Of a stretch of DNA of 64,000 nucleotides, positions 37,550-46,261 are shown piece after piece; within the stretch, counting starts at the first letter, position 1, and each line of letters opens with the position of its first letter. Both the position numbers and the translations under genes were made by a program. The stretch covers positions 5,952,001-6,016,000 of the forward strand of contig NZ_CP042806.1 of NCBI RefSeq assembly GCF_008000815.1. The letters run 5' to 3'. The DNA is from Terriglobus albidus. Lineage in GTDB: Bacteria > Acidobacteriota > Terriglobia > Terriglobales > Acidobacteriaceae. Under the pieces are notes generated by a model. The model was not told where the DNA came from. It saw only the letters and a list, made by a program, of their open reading frames with translations, and made no database searches.

Positions 37550-37552
37550 AGG

Positions 37553-37640
37553 CTTGTCATCCTGAGCGGAGCGAAGGACCCGCTTCTCTGCTTCTCTAAC
37601 ACAGAGCGCCCTCAGCGGCTTTAGTCGCTGAGGGCAAATC
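37553..37640. repeat. Short dispersed intergenic repeats
   Basis: TTGTCATCCTGAGCGGAGCGAAGGACCCGC at ~37555-37584 recurs at ~39382-39413 (TCATCCTGAGCCGCAGGCGAAGGACCCGC) and is a very widespread bacterial intergenic repeat. Next to it, CCCTCAGCGGCTTTAGTCGCTGAGGGC (~37610-37636) is a compact palindrome made only of the two R2 termini. Confidence 0.6.
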
Positions 37641-37679
37641 CATTTACGCCGAAGCACAACATCTCGCTTTGGCGTGACA

Positions 37680-39305
37680 TCACAAATGCCGCATCAATTC
37701 ACTCGCTGCCGATCCGGTATGGATATGACTCTCCAACAGATCCAGGTCCCGCTGAATCGCCCGCAGCACATCATCGCTAATAGATGCGTCATTCCGCAGC
37801 TTCAGCAATGTCTCCCGCTCCACCTGCAACACCTCCAGCAGCAACGCGTCACGCTGCATCCTGCTGAAGCCTTCTACCTCTTCCACATCCTCTGCCGGCA
37901 ACGCATGAAGCCGACGTTCATAGGTTGATTGCAGCTCGCGCACCACACCCGGCTCGTATCTGTCCTGCACGCGCCGCCGGTTCAAATAGCGCAACGCGTC
38001 TTCGACCAATCTCCGCCGCGCCCGCCGTTCCTCCACTTCCTCTTCGTTGCTCCCACCGATCTGCGTCAAGCGAATCAGCCACGGCATCGACAATCCCTGC
38101 AACACCAACGAGGTCACGATCAAGCAGAAGGTCAGATAGATGATCATGCTGCGCTGCACAAACGCAGCCCCATTGCTCAGCGTGTACGGCACAGAAAACG
38201 CCGCCGCGAGTGAGAGCACGCCACGCATACCACCCCAGGCAAGCACCAGCAGCTCCTTCGGCTTTGGCACAGGATTATTTCCAACCCGTTGCAAGTGCCG
38301 ATAGAAGTACACGGCATACGTCTCCGCAAAGATCCAGAACAGCCGCAGCACAACAACCGCCCCGCTGAACAGAGTTCCTGTCCACAGCAGCCGCCACATC
38401 CCAATGCCTGACAACTGCGCCCTCACCAACGGCAACTGCAGACCAATCAGAATGAAGACCACGCCATTCAGCACAAAGGTCAACACATCCCACACCACGG
38501 CAAACTGCAGCCGGACCTGTGGTGACATAAAGCGGTGGCTTTCGCGGCTCATCAGCATGCTGCAGGCAATCACCGCCAACACACCAGAGGTATGCAGATA
38601 CTCGGCAAAGATGTACACCGCATAACAACTCAGCAGACTCACCACAATCTCGATCGGCGCATCGTCGATCCAGCGCTCAAGCATCGAGACGGCCAGGCCC
38701 ACCAGCAAGCCAACCAGCACACCGCCGGCGGAAAGATAGACCAGCCGGCCAACACCTTCCACCACGGTGGGCGAATGCCCGCTGAGCAGAATCGCCAATC
38801 CAAACTGAAAAGCCAGCAGACCGGTTCCGTCATTCACCAGGCTCTCTGCCTCAAGAATGTCCACGATCCGCCGCGGAAGCCCCAGCCGCCGCGCAATCGC
38901 CGTCGCCGCTATCGCATCGGTCGCTCCAATAATGGCTCCCAGCAGCAGCACCGACTTCACATCGAAGCCCGGCAGAAGCTGTGTTCGTGCCGCAATCAGA
39001 ACCACAATCGTGAAGGTAACCAGCCCCACGGCCAGCGCAAAGATTCTGCCCAGATTGGCACGAAACTCACGCCACGAAAGCTGCCATCCCGCAGCAAACA
39101 GCAGCGGCGGTAGAAAGACATAGAAGACCAGATTCGGTTCCAGCGCGATGTTGGGAAAGACCGGCAGCAGCCCCAGCACACCGCCAATGATGGTCAGCAA
39201 AATCGGATAAGGCACACGAAGCCGCCGCGCCGCTCCCGCAAACACCGCGATGAAGAGCAGCAGGAGCAGAAAGATGCTCTCTTTTCCAACGAACCCGGCT
39301 TCCAT
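37680..39305 (-). CDS. CPA1-family Na+/H+ antiporter
   Basis: 541 residues with about 12 hydrophobic segments in the first ~400 residues (e.g. IFLLLLLFIAVFAGAARRL, YPILLTIIGGVLGLLPVF, FLPPLLFAAGW). The NhaP/NHE signatures are present: the acidic TM5-TM6 region GATDAIAATAIARRLGLP and ESLVNDGTGLLAFQFGL carrying the ND pair for cation binding, and GGMRGVLSLAAAFSVP. It exchanges cytoplasmic Na+ (or K+) for H+ at the inner membrane. The C-terminal ~130 residues are a cytoplasmic, charged, helical tail (EEEVEERRARRRLVEDAL, then Leu-rich heptads). It is convergent with the kinase gene. Confidence 0.92.
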   Translation of the reverse strand: MEAGFVGKESIFLLLLLFIAVFAGAARRLRVPYPILLTIIGGVLGLLPVFPNIALEPNLVFYVFLPPLLFAAGWQLSWREFRANLGRIFALAVGLVTFTIVVLIAARTQLLPGFDVKSVLLLGAIIGATDAIAATAIARRLGLPRRIVDILEAESLVNDGTGLLAFQFGLAILLSGHSPTVVEGVGRLVYLSAGGVLVGLLVGLAVSMLERWIDDAPIEIVVSLLSCYAVYIFAEYLHTSGVLAVIACSMLMSRESHRFMSPQVRLQFAVVWDVLTFVLNGVVFILIGLQLPLVRAQLSGIGMWRLLWTGTLFSGAVVVLRLFWIFAETYAVYFYRHLQRVGNNPVPKPKELLVLAWGGMRGVLSLAAAFSVPYTLSNGAAFVQRSMIIYLTFCLIVTSLVLQGLSMPWLIRLTQIGGSNEEEVEERRARRRLVEDALRYLNRRRVQDRYEPGVVRELQSTYERRLHALPAEDVEEVEGFSRMQRDALLLEVLQVERETLLKLRNDASISDDVLRAIQRDLDLLESHIHTGSAASELMRHL

Positions 39306-39445
39306 CCCACCGATTCTATCGGTTGTACAAAGCTGCCGGGACTTCTATCGGTGACGCACGCGAGAACCCATGCACCTGAATCTGTCATCCTGAGCCGCAG
39401 GCGAAGGACCCGCTTAGTGAGCCCATGCACTGGGTACACCATCCG

Positions 39446-39788
39446 CTGATAAAAGCGCTGAAGGCGCGCTCTATACCAGCCTGGGGCAACGCCCCAGGTC
39501 TCGGATAGTTAATAGGTCTGAGGGCTGAAGGCCCGATCTATACTCCTCATGCCAAATGGCTGAAGGAGCCCATCTGGGAAAGGAAAGCCCAACTTCTTTG
39601 GACTGTAAACCGTGGACTAAAGTCCACCACTCCTACTCGTCCCCGCATTCGCACTAATCTCCCTTCACTGCAGAGTTATAGCGCGGGCCTTCAGCCCTTT
39701 AACATCTTGTGGGCACTGAGACCTGGGGCGTTGCCCCAGGCTGGTATAGAGCGCGCCTTCAGCGCGTATAGTGCCTGCCCGAAAGCCC
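39446..39788. repeat. Intergenic foldback repeat R1, copy B
   Basis: It matches copy A (3176-3517) along both arms: AAAAGCGCTGAAGGCGCGC at 39450-39470 and the inverted equivalent at ~39715-39775, plus the inner pairs GGGCTGAAGGCCCGATCTATA and GCGGGCCTTCAGCCC. The centre (39600-39655) differs from copy A and contains GTGGACTAAAGTCCAC. It fills the gap between the antiporter start and the sugar-isomerase stop. Confidence 0.85.
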
Positions 39789-39815
39789 GCTGCTCCCACC
39801 ACATAAGGCTCCTCC

Positions 39816-40838
39816 CTACAACATCCCCCTCAGATTCCGATACGAAACCCGCACCGCCGCCAGCGAATCTCCATACGCCGCGGCATTGTCCTGCTCCACC
39901 ACAAAATGCTTTAATCCAGCCAGCTTCGCCTGCGCGAAGATCGGCTTGTAATCAATCTGCCCCGTACCCACCGGCACCAGCGACATACTGCTCACCCGCT
40001 CGTTCGGCGAGAGCGACTTGTTGACGGTCTCCAATCCGAAGACATCCTTGATGTGCCACAGCTCATAGCGCCCCGGATTCTTCCGGAACATCGCAACCGG
40101 ATCCATTCCGGCAATACACGCCCAGCCGATATCAAGCTGCATCGTCACCAGCTCCGGATCAGTCTCCGCCAGCAAAACGTCATACGTCGTCTGATCGCTG
40201 TCCAACAGCTTCTCAAACTCACCCGTATGGTTATGGACAAACAACTTCATCCCAAACTTGTGCGCGATCTTTCCATTCGCATTCAATTCGGCGGCCCGCT
40301 TCTTCACGGCATCCAGCTTCACCTTCGGCTGATACGGCCCAAAGGCTCCAGCTTCTTTGAATGCATTATGTGTAATGCCGGTCCCCTGGTCGTAGTAGGC
40401 TCCCGGCTCCAGTTGCCGCCGCTGCTGCGTCTGTGCCGGCGCACCCGCGGGCCGGATCTCCGTATACCTCACACCCATCACCTGCAGCGCCTCAAGCTTG
40501 CGCTCAATCTCCGGATCATCCGCCGACAGATATCCCGTATGCGTACTCGGCATACTCAGGCCATAGCGATCCAGCAGAGCTCGAAACGCCTTCGCATCCA
40601 TATTGTTGAAGCCGGTCGCCGGCTCAACCTCCTTGTAGCCGATCTGCGCCACCTTCGCCAGAACACCCTCGAAATCATCCGCCATCACATCGCGGACGGT
40701 ATAAAGCTCCAGCCCGATCCGGTCTCTCCAGACCGGCTCCGCTTCCTGCGCCGTCGCCAGCCCATCCCGCAGCAACACCGCGGCTCCCACCACAGCACTC
40801 TGTTTCAGAAACGCACGACGTGAGGTGTTGTCGAACAT
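39816..40838 (-). CDS. Tat-exported sugar-phosphate isomerase/epimerase-like protein
   Basis: 340 residues from the ATG at 40838 with GGGAGAAGG before it; the earlier start at 40931 is rejected because it would hide the signal. The N-terminus TSRRAFLKQSAVVGAAVLL is a twin-arginine signal, so the protein is exported folded. The rest is an AP-endonuclease-2/xylose-isomerase TIM barrel: GLELYTVRDVMADDFEGVLA, YKEVEPATGF, FGMKLFVHNHTGEF, VTMQLDIGWACIAG, LWHIKDVFG and KHFVVEQDNAA hold the metal-binding Glu, His and Asp positions. Such enzymes are common in soil bacteria near glycoside degradation genes. The actual substrate is unknown. Confidence 0.88.
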   Translation of the reverse strand: MFDNTSRRAFLKQSAVVGAAVLLRDGLATAQEAEPVWRDRIGLELYTVRDVMADDFEGVLAKVAQIGYKEVEPATGFNNMDAKAFRALLDRYGLSMPSTHTGYLSADDPEIERKLEALQVMGVRYTEIRPAGAPAQTQQRRQLEPGAYYDQGTGITHNAFKEAGAFGPYQPKVKLDAVKKRAAELNANGKIAHKFGMKLFVHNHTGEFEKLLDSDQTTYDVLLAETDPELVTMQLDIGWACIAGMDPVAMFRKNPGRYELWHIKDVFGLETVNKSLSPNERVSSMSLVPVGTGQIDYKPIFAQAKLAGLKHFVVEQDNAAAYGDSLAAVRVSYRNLRGML

Positions 40839-40967
40839 ACCTTCTCCCTTTGCCTGGTTGTGCCCCGCCCCTGTCCGGCTTCCTGAATCGACCGTACACG
40901 GAGCAATTTCCCAACCCAAGCTATATATCACGTGGAGCGCAGGTATGTATCGTCCCGTTTTCCGTTC

Positions 40968-41765
40968 TCACTGAAACGCCGCAGCCATCATTCCCTTCGC
41001 CTCCGACTTTCTTCCCGCCATCTCCAGCACATGGGCATACTCCTTTACGGCAAAGACATAATGCGGATCGTTCCGGGGCTGCGTCATATGCAGAATCGAG
41101 ATCGCTGCCTGTAGCTCCTGCAGAGCGGGTTCTGGCCTTCCCGCAATCGCCAGGCCCTGCCCCAGCAAAAGATGCGCCCATCCCGCATCCGGATGACCCG
41201 GGCCATTCGCTGCAATCCAAAGCCGCAGAGCCTCACGGAAGCACGGCAACGCCGCCTCCGGAGATCCAGCGAGTTGCATCTCCGCACCTTCCAGCGATAA
41301 CAACATCGCACGATCGTCATCGCTGAGCGTCGCGGTCTGTGCCGCTACCCGCGCCATATCGAGATAATGCGATGCCTCATCCTTCTTCTTCTGTGTGAAC
41401 AGAATCGTGGCAATCGCAACCGAAGCGCGGAAGACATTAGCGGCATCCTTCGCCTGCTGGAAGCCCTTCAGCGCAATCAGCTTCTGCTGATAAGACTTCT
41501 TCATCTCTCCCGCAGCCATGTAAAGGTCGGCAAGATCATTCGCCAACCTCACCGCCTCCACCTGCTGTCCACATCGCTCATAATCCCGCTCCGCCTGCTG
41601 ATAAAGACGGATCGCTCCCTGCCGATCTCCGGTTCGCTCCAACGCCTTGCCGGAGTCTTTTAGCTCCGCACCACGACACGGTTGCTGGGCAGGGAGCGGT
41701 GACACAACAACTCCACCCATGCAGACAAAGATCATCAAACAGATTGAACTCAAACGAATGGACAC
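40968..41765 (-). CDS. Secreted TPR-containing protein
   Basis: 265 residues from the GTG at 41765, which has a good GGAGG 4 bp before it; the ATG at 41789 lacks one. Signal peptide VSIRLSSICLMIFVCMGGVVVSP. The mature protein is helical and contains four to five TPR-like pairs (LERTGDRQGAIRLYQQAERD, AAGEMKKSYQQKLIALKGF, QKKKDEASHYLDMARVA, AAISILHMTQPRNDPHYVFA, EYAHVLEMAGRKSEAKGM). TPR domains mediate protein contacts; no enzyme domain is present. It lies 129 bp upstream of the isomerase gene on the same strand. Confidence 0.8.
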   Translation of the reverse strand: MSIRLSSICLMIFVCMGGVVVSPLPAQQPCRGAELKDSGKALERTGDRQGAIRLYQQAERDYERCGQQVEAVRLANDLADLYMAAGEMKKSYQQKLIALKGFQQAKDAANVFRASVAIATILFTQKKKDEASHYLDMARVAAQTATLSDDDRAMLLSLEGAEMQLAGSPEAALPCFREALRLWIAANGPGHPDAGWAHLLLGQGLAIAGRPEPALQELQAAISILHMTQPRNDPHYVFAVKEYAHVLEMAGRKSEAKGMMAAAFQ

Positions 41766-42073
41766 ATTGCCTCCTTTGCGTTGCTGCATCGCATCAGATA
41801 GCCGTCCAGGGAGAACTATGAACTTATTTACATCTTTAATACGAAAGAATTCGTATTTCTGTCAAGTGCTCGGGGGCCTTTTGTTTGCTATTTCGTAGCG
41901 ACCACGGGGGCGGAGAAATCCGCTTCTTCAACACTTTGCCCCCAGCGGCTAAACCATCCTGTGATGGTCGTAAGGAATAGGTACGTCCTAGAGATAGAAA
42001 AGTTCCCACACTGCCGGGTACCTTATATCTCGGCCTCGTCGAGATGTGGGAATATCGCGCTACGCGCGATCCA

Positions 42074-42265
42074 GGTGGGAGCTGTGGGCTTCAGCCCACA
42101 GTCATTCAGCCTTAGAAGGAATGGGCTTTAGCCCTGGGCTTTTCGCCTGGCCATAGAAAATGCCCAGCGCTAAAGCGCGTTTATTAGAACGCCCCAAATC
42201 AACGGGCTGAAGCCCGCTGAACACCCCAGTCAGCAAAGCTGGCCAGGGGCCCCGCTGCTCCCACC
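42074..42265. repeat. Intergenic repeat R4, copy 2
   Basis: It opens with GGTGGGAGC (42074-42082) and closes with GCTCCCACC (42257-42265). Internal palindromes: TGTGGGCTTCAGCCCACA, GGGCTTTAGCCCTGGGC, and CGGGCTGAAGCCCG. The part CTGAACACCCCAGTCAGCAAAGCTGGCC also occurs at ~3518-3545. The remaining sequence of 41766-42477 holds no supported gene; an AT-rich stretch at 41818-41860 may carry the TPR gene promoter. Confidence 0.8.
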
Positions 42266-42477
42266 GCGTCCGACCAAACGATTCATCCTCATAAGCCCCG
42301 ACGAAATCCCGCATTAACACCCTCAAAACCACACCTACTACCACCGCTAGTAACCCTCCAGAAACCGCTTGTCCCCACGCCATAACCGTCCTACCTTGAA
42401 GAGGTAGCCGAGAGCGATACGCCGCACCGGCAACCTGGAAGTCACCGCCAGTCTTCGGTTTGACGACCAACACACTT

Positions 42478-42852
42478 ATGAATACCTCTGTCTCCTCATC
42501 GCCCTCGTGCGACGTGGCCGTATTTCGTCGCGGCCAAAGAACCAACTCGCTCCCTTCCGCCCATATCCCGCGCGAGCAGGCCAAATGGATGGTCGACTGC
42601 GGCGCCGCCCGCTGGGTGAACAACCGTTACAAGAGCATCCTTCTGCTGGTGGAACCGGAGAAGGCTAAACTGCACGACCTCTCCTCCGTGATGGGACCCA
42701 GCGTGACCTTCCTCAACGCCGCCGGCTCCCGCTATCACGCAGCTCTGGTGGAGGCCTGGCAACCTACCTCGATTGGAGCTACCCCATCAAATGCTGGAAC
42801 GCATGGACACCCTGCAGGCACTGCGCTGCAAACGCTGCCGGCAGGTGATTGA
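42478..42852 (+). CDS. Hypothetical phage-region protein
   Basis: 124 residues from the ATG at 42478. The N-terminal ~95 residues look like protein (IPREQAKWMVDCGAARWVNN, SILLLVEPEKAKLHDLSSVM). The last ~25 (SIGATPSNAGTHGHPAGTAL) overlap the next gene and are low in complexity. There is no signal peptide. I do not recognise the family; the position before the terminase suggests an early structural or packaging-region gene. Confidence 0.55.
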   Translation: MNTSVSSSPSCDVAVFRRGQRTNSLPSAHIPREQAKWMVDCGAARWVNNRYKSILLLVEPEKAKLHDLSSVMGPSVTFLNAAGSRYHAALVEAWQPTSIGATPSNAGTHGHPAGTALQTLPAGD

Positions 42853-43090
42853 GATTCCTCGCCCCGTGGCCGTCGACCCGGAACTGAATGCGCGCTTCGC
42901 CGAAGAAGCTGCACAGATGCATCGCTGCCAGAACCGCACCGTACGGCCCTACGTCGCTCACACACCCACACCACCGCCCACCTTCTCTGACCGTGTCACG
43001 GCCGAGATGCAACAGGCCGGTCTTCTTCCCTCCGGCGTCAACAGGAGTGCCCCGCATGGCAAAGCCCGGACGTCCATCCAAGTACAGTGA
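42791..43090 (+). CDS. Small zinc-ribbon-like phage protein
   Basis: 99 residues from the ATG at 42791 (GGAG ~12 bp upstream). Residues ~13-50 contain LRCKRCRQVIEI and, 30 residues on, QMHRCQN, a C-x2-C ... H-x-C arrangement that could bind zinc. The C-terminal part is Pro/Arg-rich and overlaps the terminase start by 35 bp. Small zinc-ribbon proteins often precede phage packaging genes. Function unknown. Confidence 0.5.
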   Translation: MLERMDTLQALRCKRCRQVIEIPRPVAVDPELNARFAEEAAQMHRCQNRTVRPYVAHTPTPPPTFSDRVTAEMQQAGLLPSGVNRSAPHGKARTSIQVQ

Positions 43091-43757
43091 CGAACTGGTC
43101 GAGACCATCTGCGCTCTCCTGATGGAAGGCCAGAGCCTCGTCCGCATCTGTTCCCTCGACAACATGCCGTCACGCCAGACCGTCGCCCGCTGGCTCGCGG
43201 CCAAACCTGACTTCCAACAGCGATACAAGCAGGCCCGCGAAGTACAGGCCGAGTTCATGGCAGACGAACTGCTCGAACTCGCCGACGATGCAACCGAAGA
43301 CTTCTACGGCGAAGGCCAACCCAACCGTGTCGCCATACAACGCTCCAAGTTGAAGATCGACACTCGGAAGTGGGTTGCATCGAAGTTGCTCCCACGCAAG
43401 TACGGTGACCGCATCGACATGAACGTAACCGGCGAACTCTCGCTCGCCGAGATGGTGAAGGAGGCACGTGCGCGCGCAGGCAAACACGCTCGCGCAGTAT
43501 TACAGCCAGACCGACAGATACAAGAACGATCTGGCTCGCAACAACGGACGAACCTATGGTCAAAACCGCATTTACGTCTAAGGAGCATGAATGGGAGCTT
43601 ACGTACCGATTCAACAAAGCCGCGAACCGGGATGGTTCGAGACGCTCGGCCAGGCATACCAGAACCGCGCCCAGCAGCAGCTCATGCAGGCCCGCGCGCA
43701 GGAGATGCAGCAGCGCGATCTGGATCTTCGGCAGCAACAACAGGACTTCCACGATAA
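43056..43757 (+). CDS. Phage terminase small subunit, C-terminus suspect
   Basis: The start at 43056 follows CAGGAG. Residues 1-143 are a good small terminase subunit: GRPSKYSDELVETICALLMEG and a helix-turn-helix (SLVRICSLDNMPSRQTVARW) that would bind the packaging site, then the conserved RSKLKIDTRKWVASKLLPRKYGDR. This protein recognises phage DNA for packaging by the large subunit. From ~43480 the frame loses protein character and runs 167 bp into the next gene. The +1 frame instead reads QANTLAQYYSQTDRYKNDLA and ends in a TAA at 43579. The true coding end is therefore uncertain, and the gene is probably broken. No large subunit follows. Confidence 0.7.
   Translation: MAKPGRPSKYSDELVETICALLMEGQSLVRICSLDNMPSRQTVARWLAAKPDFQQRYKQAREVQAEFMADELLELADDATEDFYGEGQPNRVAIQRSKLKIDTRKWVASKLLPRKYGDRIDMNVTGELSLAEMVKEARARAGKHARAVLQPDRQIQERSGSQQRTNLWSKPHLRLRSMNGSLRTDSTKPRTGMVRDARPGIPEPRPAAAHAGPRAGDAAARSGSSAATTGLPR
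43468..43581 (+). pseudogene. 3' fragment of another phage gene in the +1 frame
   Basis: The frame open from 43455 to the TAA at 43579 encodes QANTLAQYYSQTDRYKNDLA and then RNNGRTYGQNRIYV. This is far more protein-like than the overlapping terminase frame. Its stop overlaps the AAGGAG ribosome-binding site of the next gene, as expected for a genuine upstream gene end. It is either the tail of a gene whose body was deleted, or a frameshifted terminase end. A GTG at 43468 with AAGGAGG 3 bp before it might allow separate translation of 37 residues. Confidence 0.45.
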
Positions 43758-44376
43758 CCAGGAGATCCGCCGCGCCCTTCGTCCTCAGATGAATGCAGAT
43801 GGCAAGCCGCAGCCCTCCGAGGCTGCCGGCCAGATTGCAAATCTACGAGGACTCGGAACACCGGCAGCCAGAAAACAGGCAGACGCGATGGAGCAGGCCG
43901 AGTTCGAGCGGCAGCAGCAGCAGTATCTGCTCCAGCAGCAACAGCAGAAGATCCACGACCACGACATCGAGGAGGTCTCCTCTCTTGCTGCCTCAGCCAT
44001 GCATGCTCCTAAAGGTATGGAGCAGACCGCATGGACCGCCTTCGTGAAAAAAGCCCGCGAAAAGGGTTTTGATCTCGAGAACCATCTCAGCGATCTCTAC
44101 TCTCCCGAGGCAGCACAATACTACGGCAACCTCGGAGCCTCCGCCTTGGAGCAGATACGGCAACAACGGGAACAGGATCAAGCCTCCGAAAACACTCGTC
44201 ATCACAAGTGGCTCGAACAAAATCAGGCGAATCAGTTGGCCGAAATGCAGCGTTACCACAATGGGATGCTCGCCACCCGTCGCGGCTCTAGCCGTGTACC
44301 GGCGCCTCAAGCACCGTCCTCGCCACAACCTGGCATCAACCTCGGCGACTATCTTCCGGACAGGCGCTGGCAGTAG
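43591..44376 (+). CDS. Gln-rich coiled-coil phage protein
   Basis: 261 residues; AAGGAG stands 5 bp before the ATG. The N-terminal half is very rich in Gln, Arg and Glu (QNRAQQQLMQARAQEMQQRD; ERQQQQYLLQQQQQKIHDHD) and should form long coiled coils. The C-terminus is Pro/Ser-rich (RVPAPQAPSSPQPGINLGDY). Proteins of this sort in short-tailed phages are often internal virion or scaffold proteins, but no family is recognised. It precedes the 547-residue protein at 44497. Confidence 0.65.
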   Translation: MGAYVPIQQSREPGWFETLGQAYQNRAQQQLMQARAQEMQQRDLDLRQQQQDFHDNQEIRRALRPQMNADGKPQPSEAAGQIANLRGLGTPAARKQADAMEQAEFERQQQQYLLQQQQQKIHDHDIEEVSSLAASAMHAPKGMEQTAWTAFVKKAREKGFDLENHLSDLYSPEAAQYYGNLGASALEQIRQQREQDQASENTRHHKWLEQNQANQLAEMQRYHNGMLATRRGSSRVPAPQAPSSPQPGINLGDYLPDRRWQ

Positions 44377-44496
44377 TGAAACCACTCCTTCCACTCACAG
44401 GAGTTTGATTTCATGCCGAAGATCTCAGCCATTCCCTGATCGGTAGCTGGCAATCGCTTACCTAACAAACACACAACAAGATGGAGCATCTGACGC

Positions 44497-46140
44497 ATGG
44501 CAAATACCGACATCGCATCGCTATTGAACAATTCACAACGGGAAGGCACGTATCGGATGCTCACTCCGGGCACAAAGGGAAACTACGTCATGGTTCCCTA
44601 CAGCAACGTCCCCTCATTGCAGCAACGAGGCTTCGTTTTAGATGACGGAGAGATCCATCGCTACCAGGGAGACGTTGAAGCTGCGCATGCTTCTCATCCT
44701 TTACACACGGGCGGTCAGATCGCGCTGGATGTAGTGAAAGGAATCGGAAAGGGCGCACTCACTGGTGTCTCGGTCGGTGACCGATGGGCACGGGAGCACC
44801 TTCCGCCCTTCTTCACCAATTCAAACCTCGGCTTCGGTCACCCAGCGGATCTCGACAAGCTCGACGAGATGAAGACCGCACACAATACCGCGCAGCGCGT
44901 CGGCAAAGGCATCGAACAGACGGCAGAGTTCCTGATTCCCGCAGGCGGAGAAGCCGCGCTGGCAGGTGAAGTCGCCAGGCTTATTCCCAAGGCTGCTCCA
45001 ATCGCCGGCATCGCCGCCTCAGCTCTTGGCTCGGGCCTAGTCAACAAATATCAGGGACAATCCTTCGGTGAAGGTGCACTCTGGGGCGCAGGCGGCCATA
45101 TCGCTGCGGATGCGATTAAGAAAGCCGCACCTTATCTGGCGACGAGGGCAATGGATTCAAGGCTCTTTGCCGATACTCGTGATAAAGCAACGAAAGTAAA
45201 AGATATCGGTGAAGCAATTTTGAAAGACACTACCGGTATCGATCCGGGTAAGATCGTGGACCAGGCCAAAGCACTCCTGACTCACTACCAGGGCACTCTC
45301 GAGAGCGCCGCAAAGAACTCGCCGTTGTTTGTCGATCTGGACACGGTCAGAAATACACTCAAGCCGTTTTTCGCTCGAGCCCGACGTGGAAACCAAGAGA
45401 GCGTACTCAATGATCTGAATACCATCCACAAACAGCTCTCCTCATACCAGGGATCCGGGGCTTCCATTCCCAATCAGGTTTCGGTAGGTGACGCGTTAGG
45501 TTTCAAAGACGGTCTCGATGGCCTCTCCCGGCAATGGGGAAAAAGAAAGGAACTTCAGGACCATGCACTTGAGGCAGTTCGGGATGCGCTTCACGACAGC
45601 CTCAAAACCGCACTCCCTGAATATGAAGCTCTGCAACAGCGAATCTCTGCGCTACATCCCGTAGCGCACGCCCAGGGAATCGAAGGTCTTCCTAACAATA
45701 TCAAGAAGCAGTTTGCCGATAACTTAGTCGATCTTGTCAAAAGCGGCGTTGGCTATCTCGGCGGTTTAGAACTTGCCGATGCCCTCCATGGAGGCGCCAT
45801 ACCTCACATCGCCGCAGGTGCAGCAGGCGCGATTCTCCCAAAACTTATTCCTGAGTCTCACGTCCTGATGTCTGGCGCTCGCGCCGCCTCCAGCACGTCC
45901 CTCCCCGCCGCCGCACGTATAGCTACTGGTGCGACACTCGCTGGCGTCCGCGGACCTCAACGATGGATGGACAACGGAGCTCGTAATCTGGCTCTTTCCG
46001 GAATCGATGACGACACCATTAACAAGTTGCGAGCGACCGACAAAGGCCAACAAACCCTGATGGAAGCAGGAGATCTCTCCTTCGGCTCCCGCAGGCTTGC
46101 AGCCATTACCAATCGCCTGCTACAGGAGAGTAAAAAATAG
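44497..46140 (+). CDS. Putative internal virion or injection protein
   Basis: 547 residues. The first ~60 residues (SLLNNSQREGTYRMLTPGTK ... MVPYSNVPSLQQRGFVLDDG) look like a small beta-domain. Residues ~85-230 contain glycine- and alanine-rich amphipathic or membrane-active helices (IALDVVKGIGKGALTGVSVG, AAPIAGIAASALGSGLVNKY). A coiled, charged middle (~235-410) follows, then another Gly/Ala-rich membrane-active region (GAIPHIAAGAAGAILPKLIP). This resembles ejection proteins of short-tailed phages, which form a channel through the cell envelope; the assignment is by architecture only. The stop lies 7 bp before an R3 repeat. Confidence 0.6.
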   Translation: MANTDIASLLNNSQREGTYRMLTPGTKGNYVMVPYSNVPSLQQRGFVLDDGEIHRYQGDVEAAHASHPLHTGGQIALDVVKGIGKGALTGVSVGDRWAREHLPPFFTNSNLGFGHPADLDKLDEMKTAHNTAQRVGKGIEQTAEFLIPAGGEAALAGEVARLIPKAAPIAGIAASALGSGLVNKYQGQSFGEGALWGAGGHIAADAIKKAAPYLATRAMDSRLFADTRDKATKVKDIGEAILKDTTGIDPGKIVDQAKALLTHYQGTLESAAKNSPLFVDLDTVRNTLKPFFARARRGNQESVLNDLNTIHKQLSSYQGSGASIPNQVSVGDALGFKDGLDGLSRQWGKRKELQDHALEAVRDALHDSLKTALPEYEALQQRISALHPVAHAQGIEGLPNNIKKQFADNLVDLVKSGVGYLGGLELADALHGGAIPHIAAGAAGAILPKLIPESHVLMSGARAASSTSLPAAARIATGATLAGVRGPQRWMDNGARNLALSGIDDDTINKLRATDKGQQTLMEAGDLSFGSRRLAAITNRLLQESKK

Positions 46141-46147
46141 CTGGATG

Positions 46148-46261
46148 AGAGCATTTCCCTGTAGGGAATAGACTAGGCTTCCGCATCTATGGGCGTTTCT
46201 GCAATGAAAACGCCGCTGTACCCCTCTTTCGGGGTGGCCCAGCAACAAGGAAAATGCTCTA
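46148..46261. repeat. MITE-like repeat R3, copy 4, inside the phage block
   Basis: The left end AGAGCATTTCCCTGTAGGG and the right end AAGGAAAATGCTCTA are inverted. The core CATCTATGGGCGTTTCTGCAATGAAAACGCC matches copies 1 and 2. Its presence between phage genes shows the family was mobile after, or brought in with, the phage. Confidence 0.85.

Noticed and set aside
42266-42477. tRNA or attachment site at the left edge of the phage block
   Set aside because: No cloverleaf-like sequence was found there, and no direct repeat of it was seen near 59833-60024.
42888-43055. N-terminal extension of the terminase small subunit
   Set aside because: The sequence before MAKPGRPSK is low-complexity and overlaps the zinc-ribbon gene; CAGGAG precedes the ATG at 43056.
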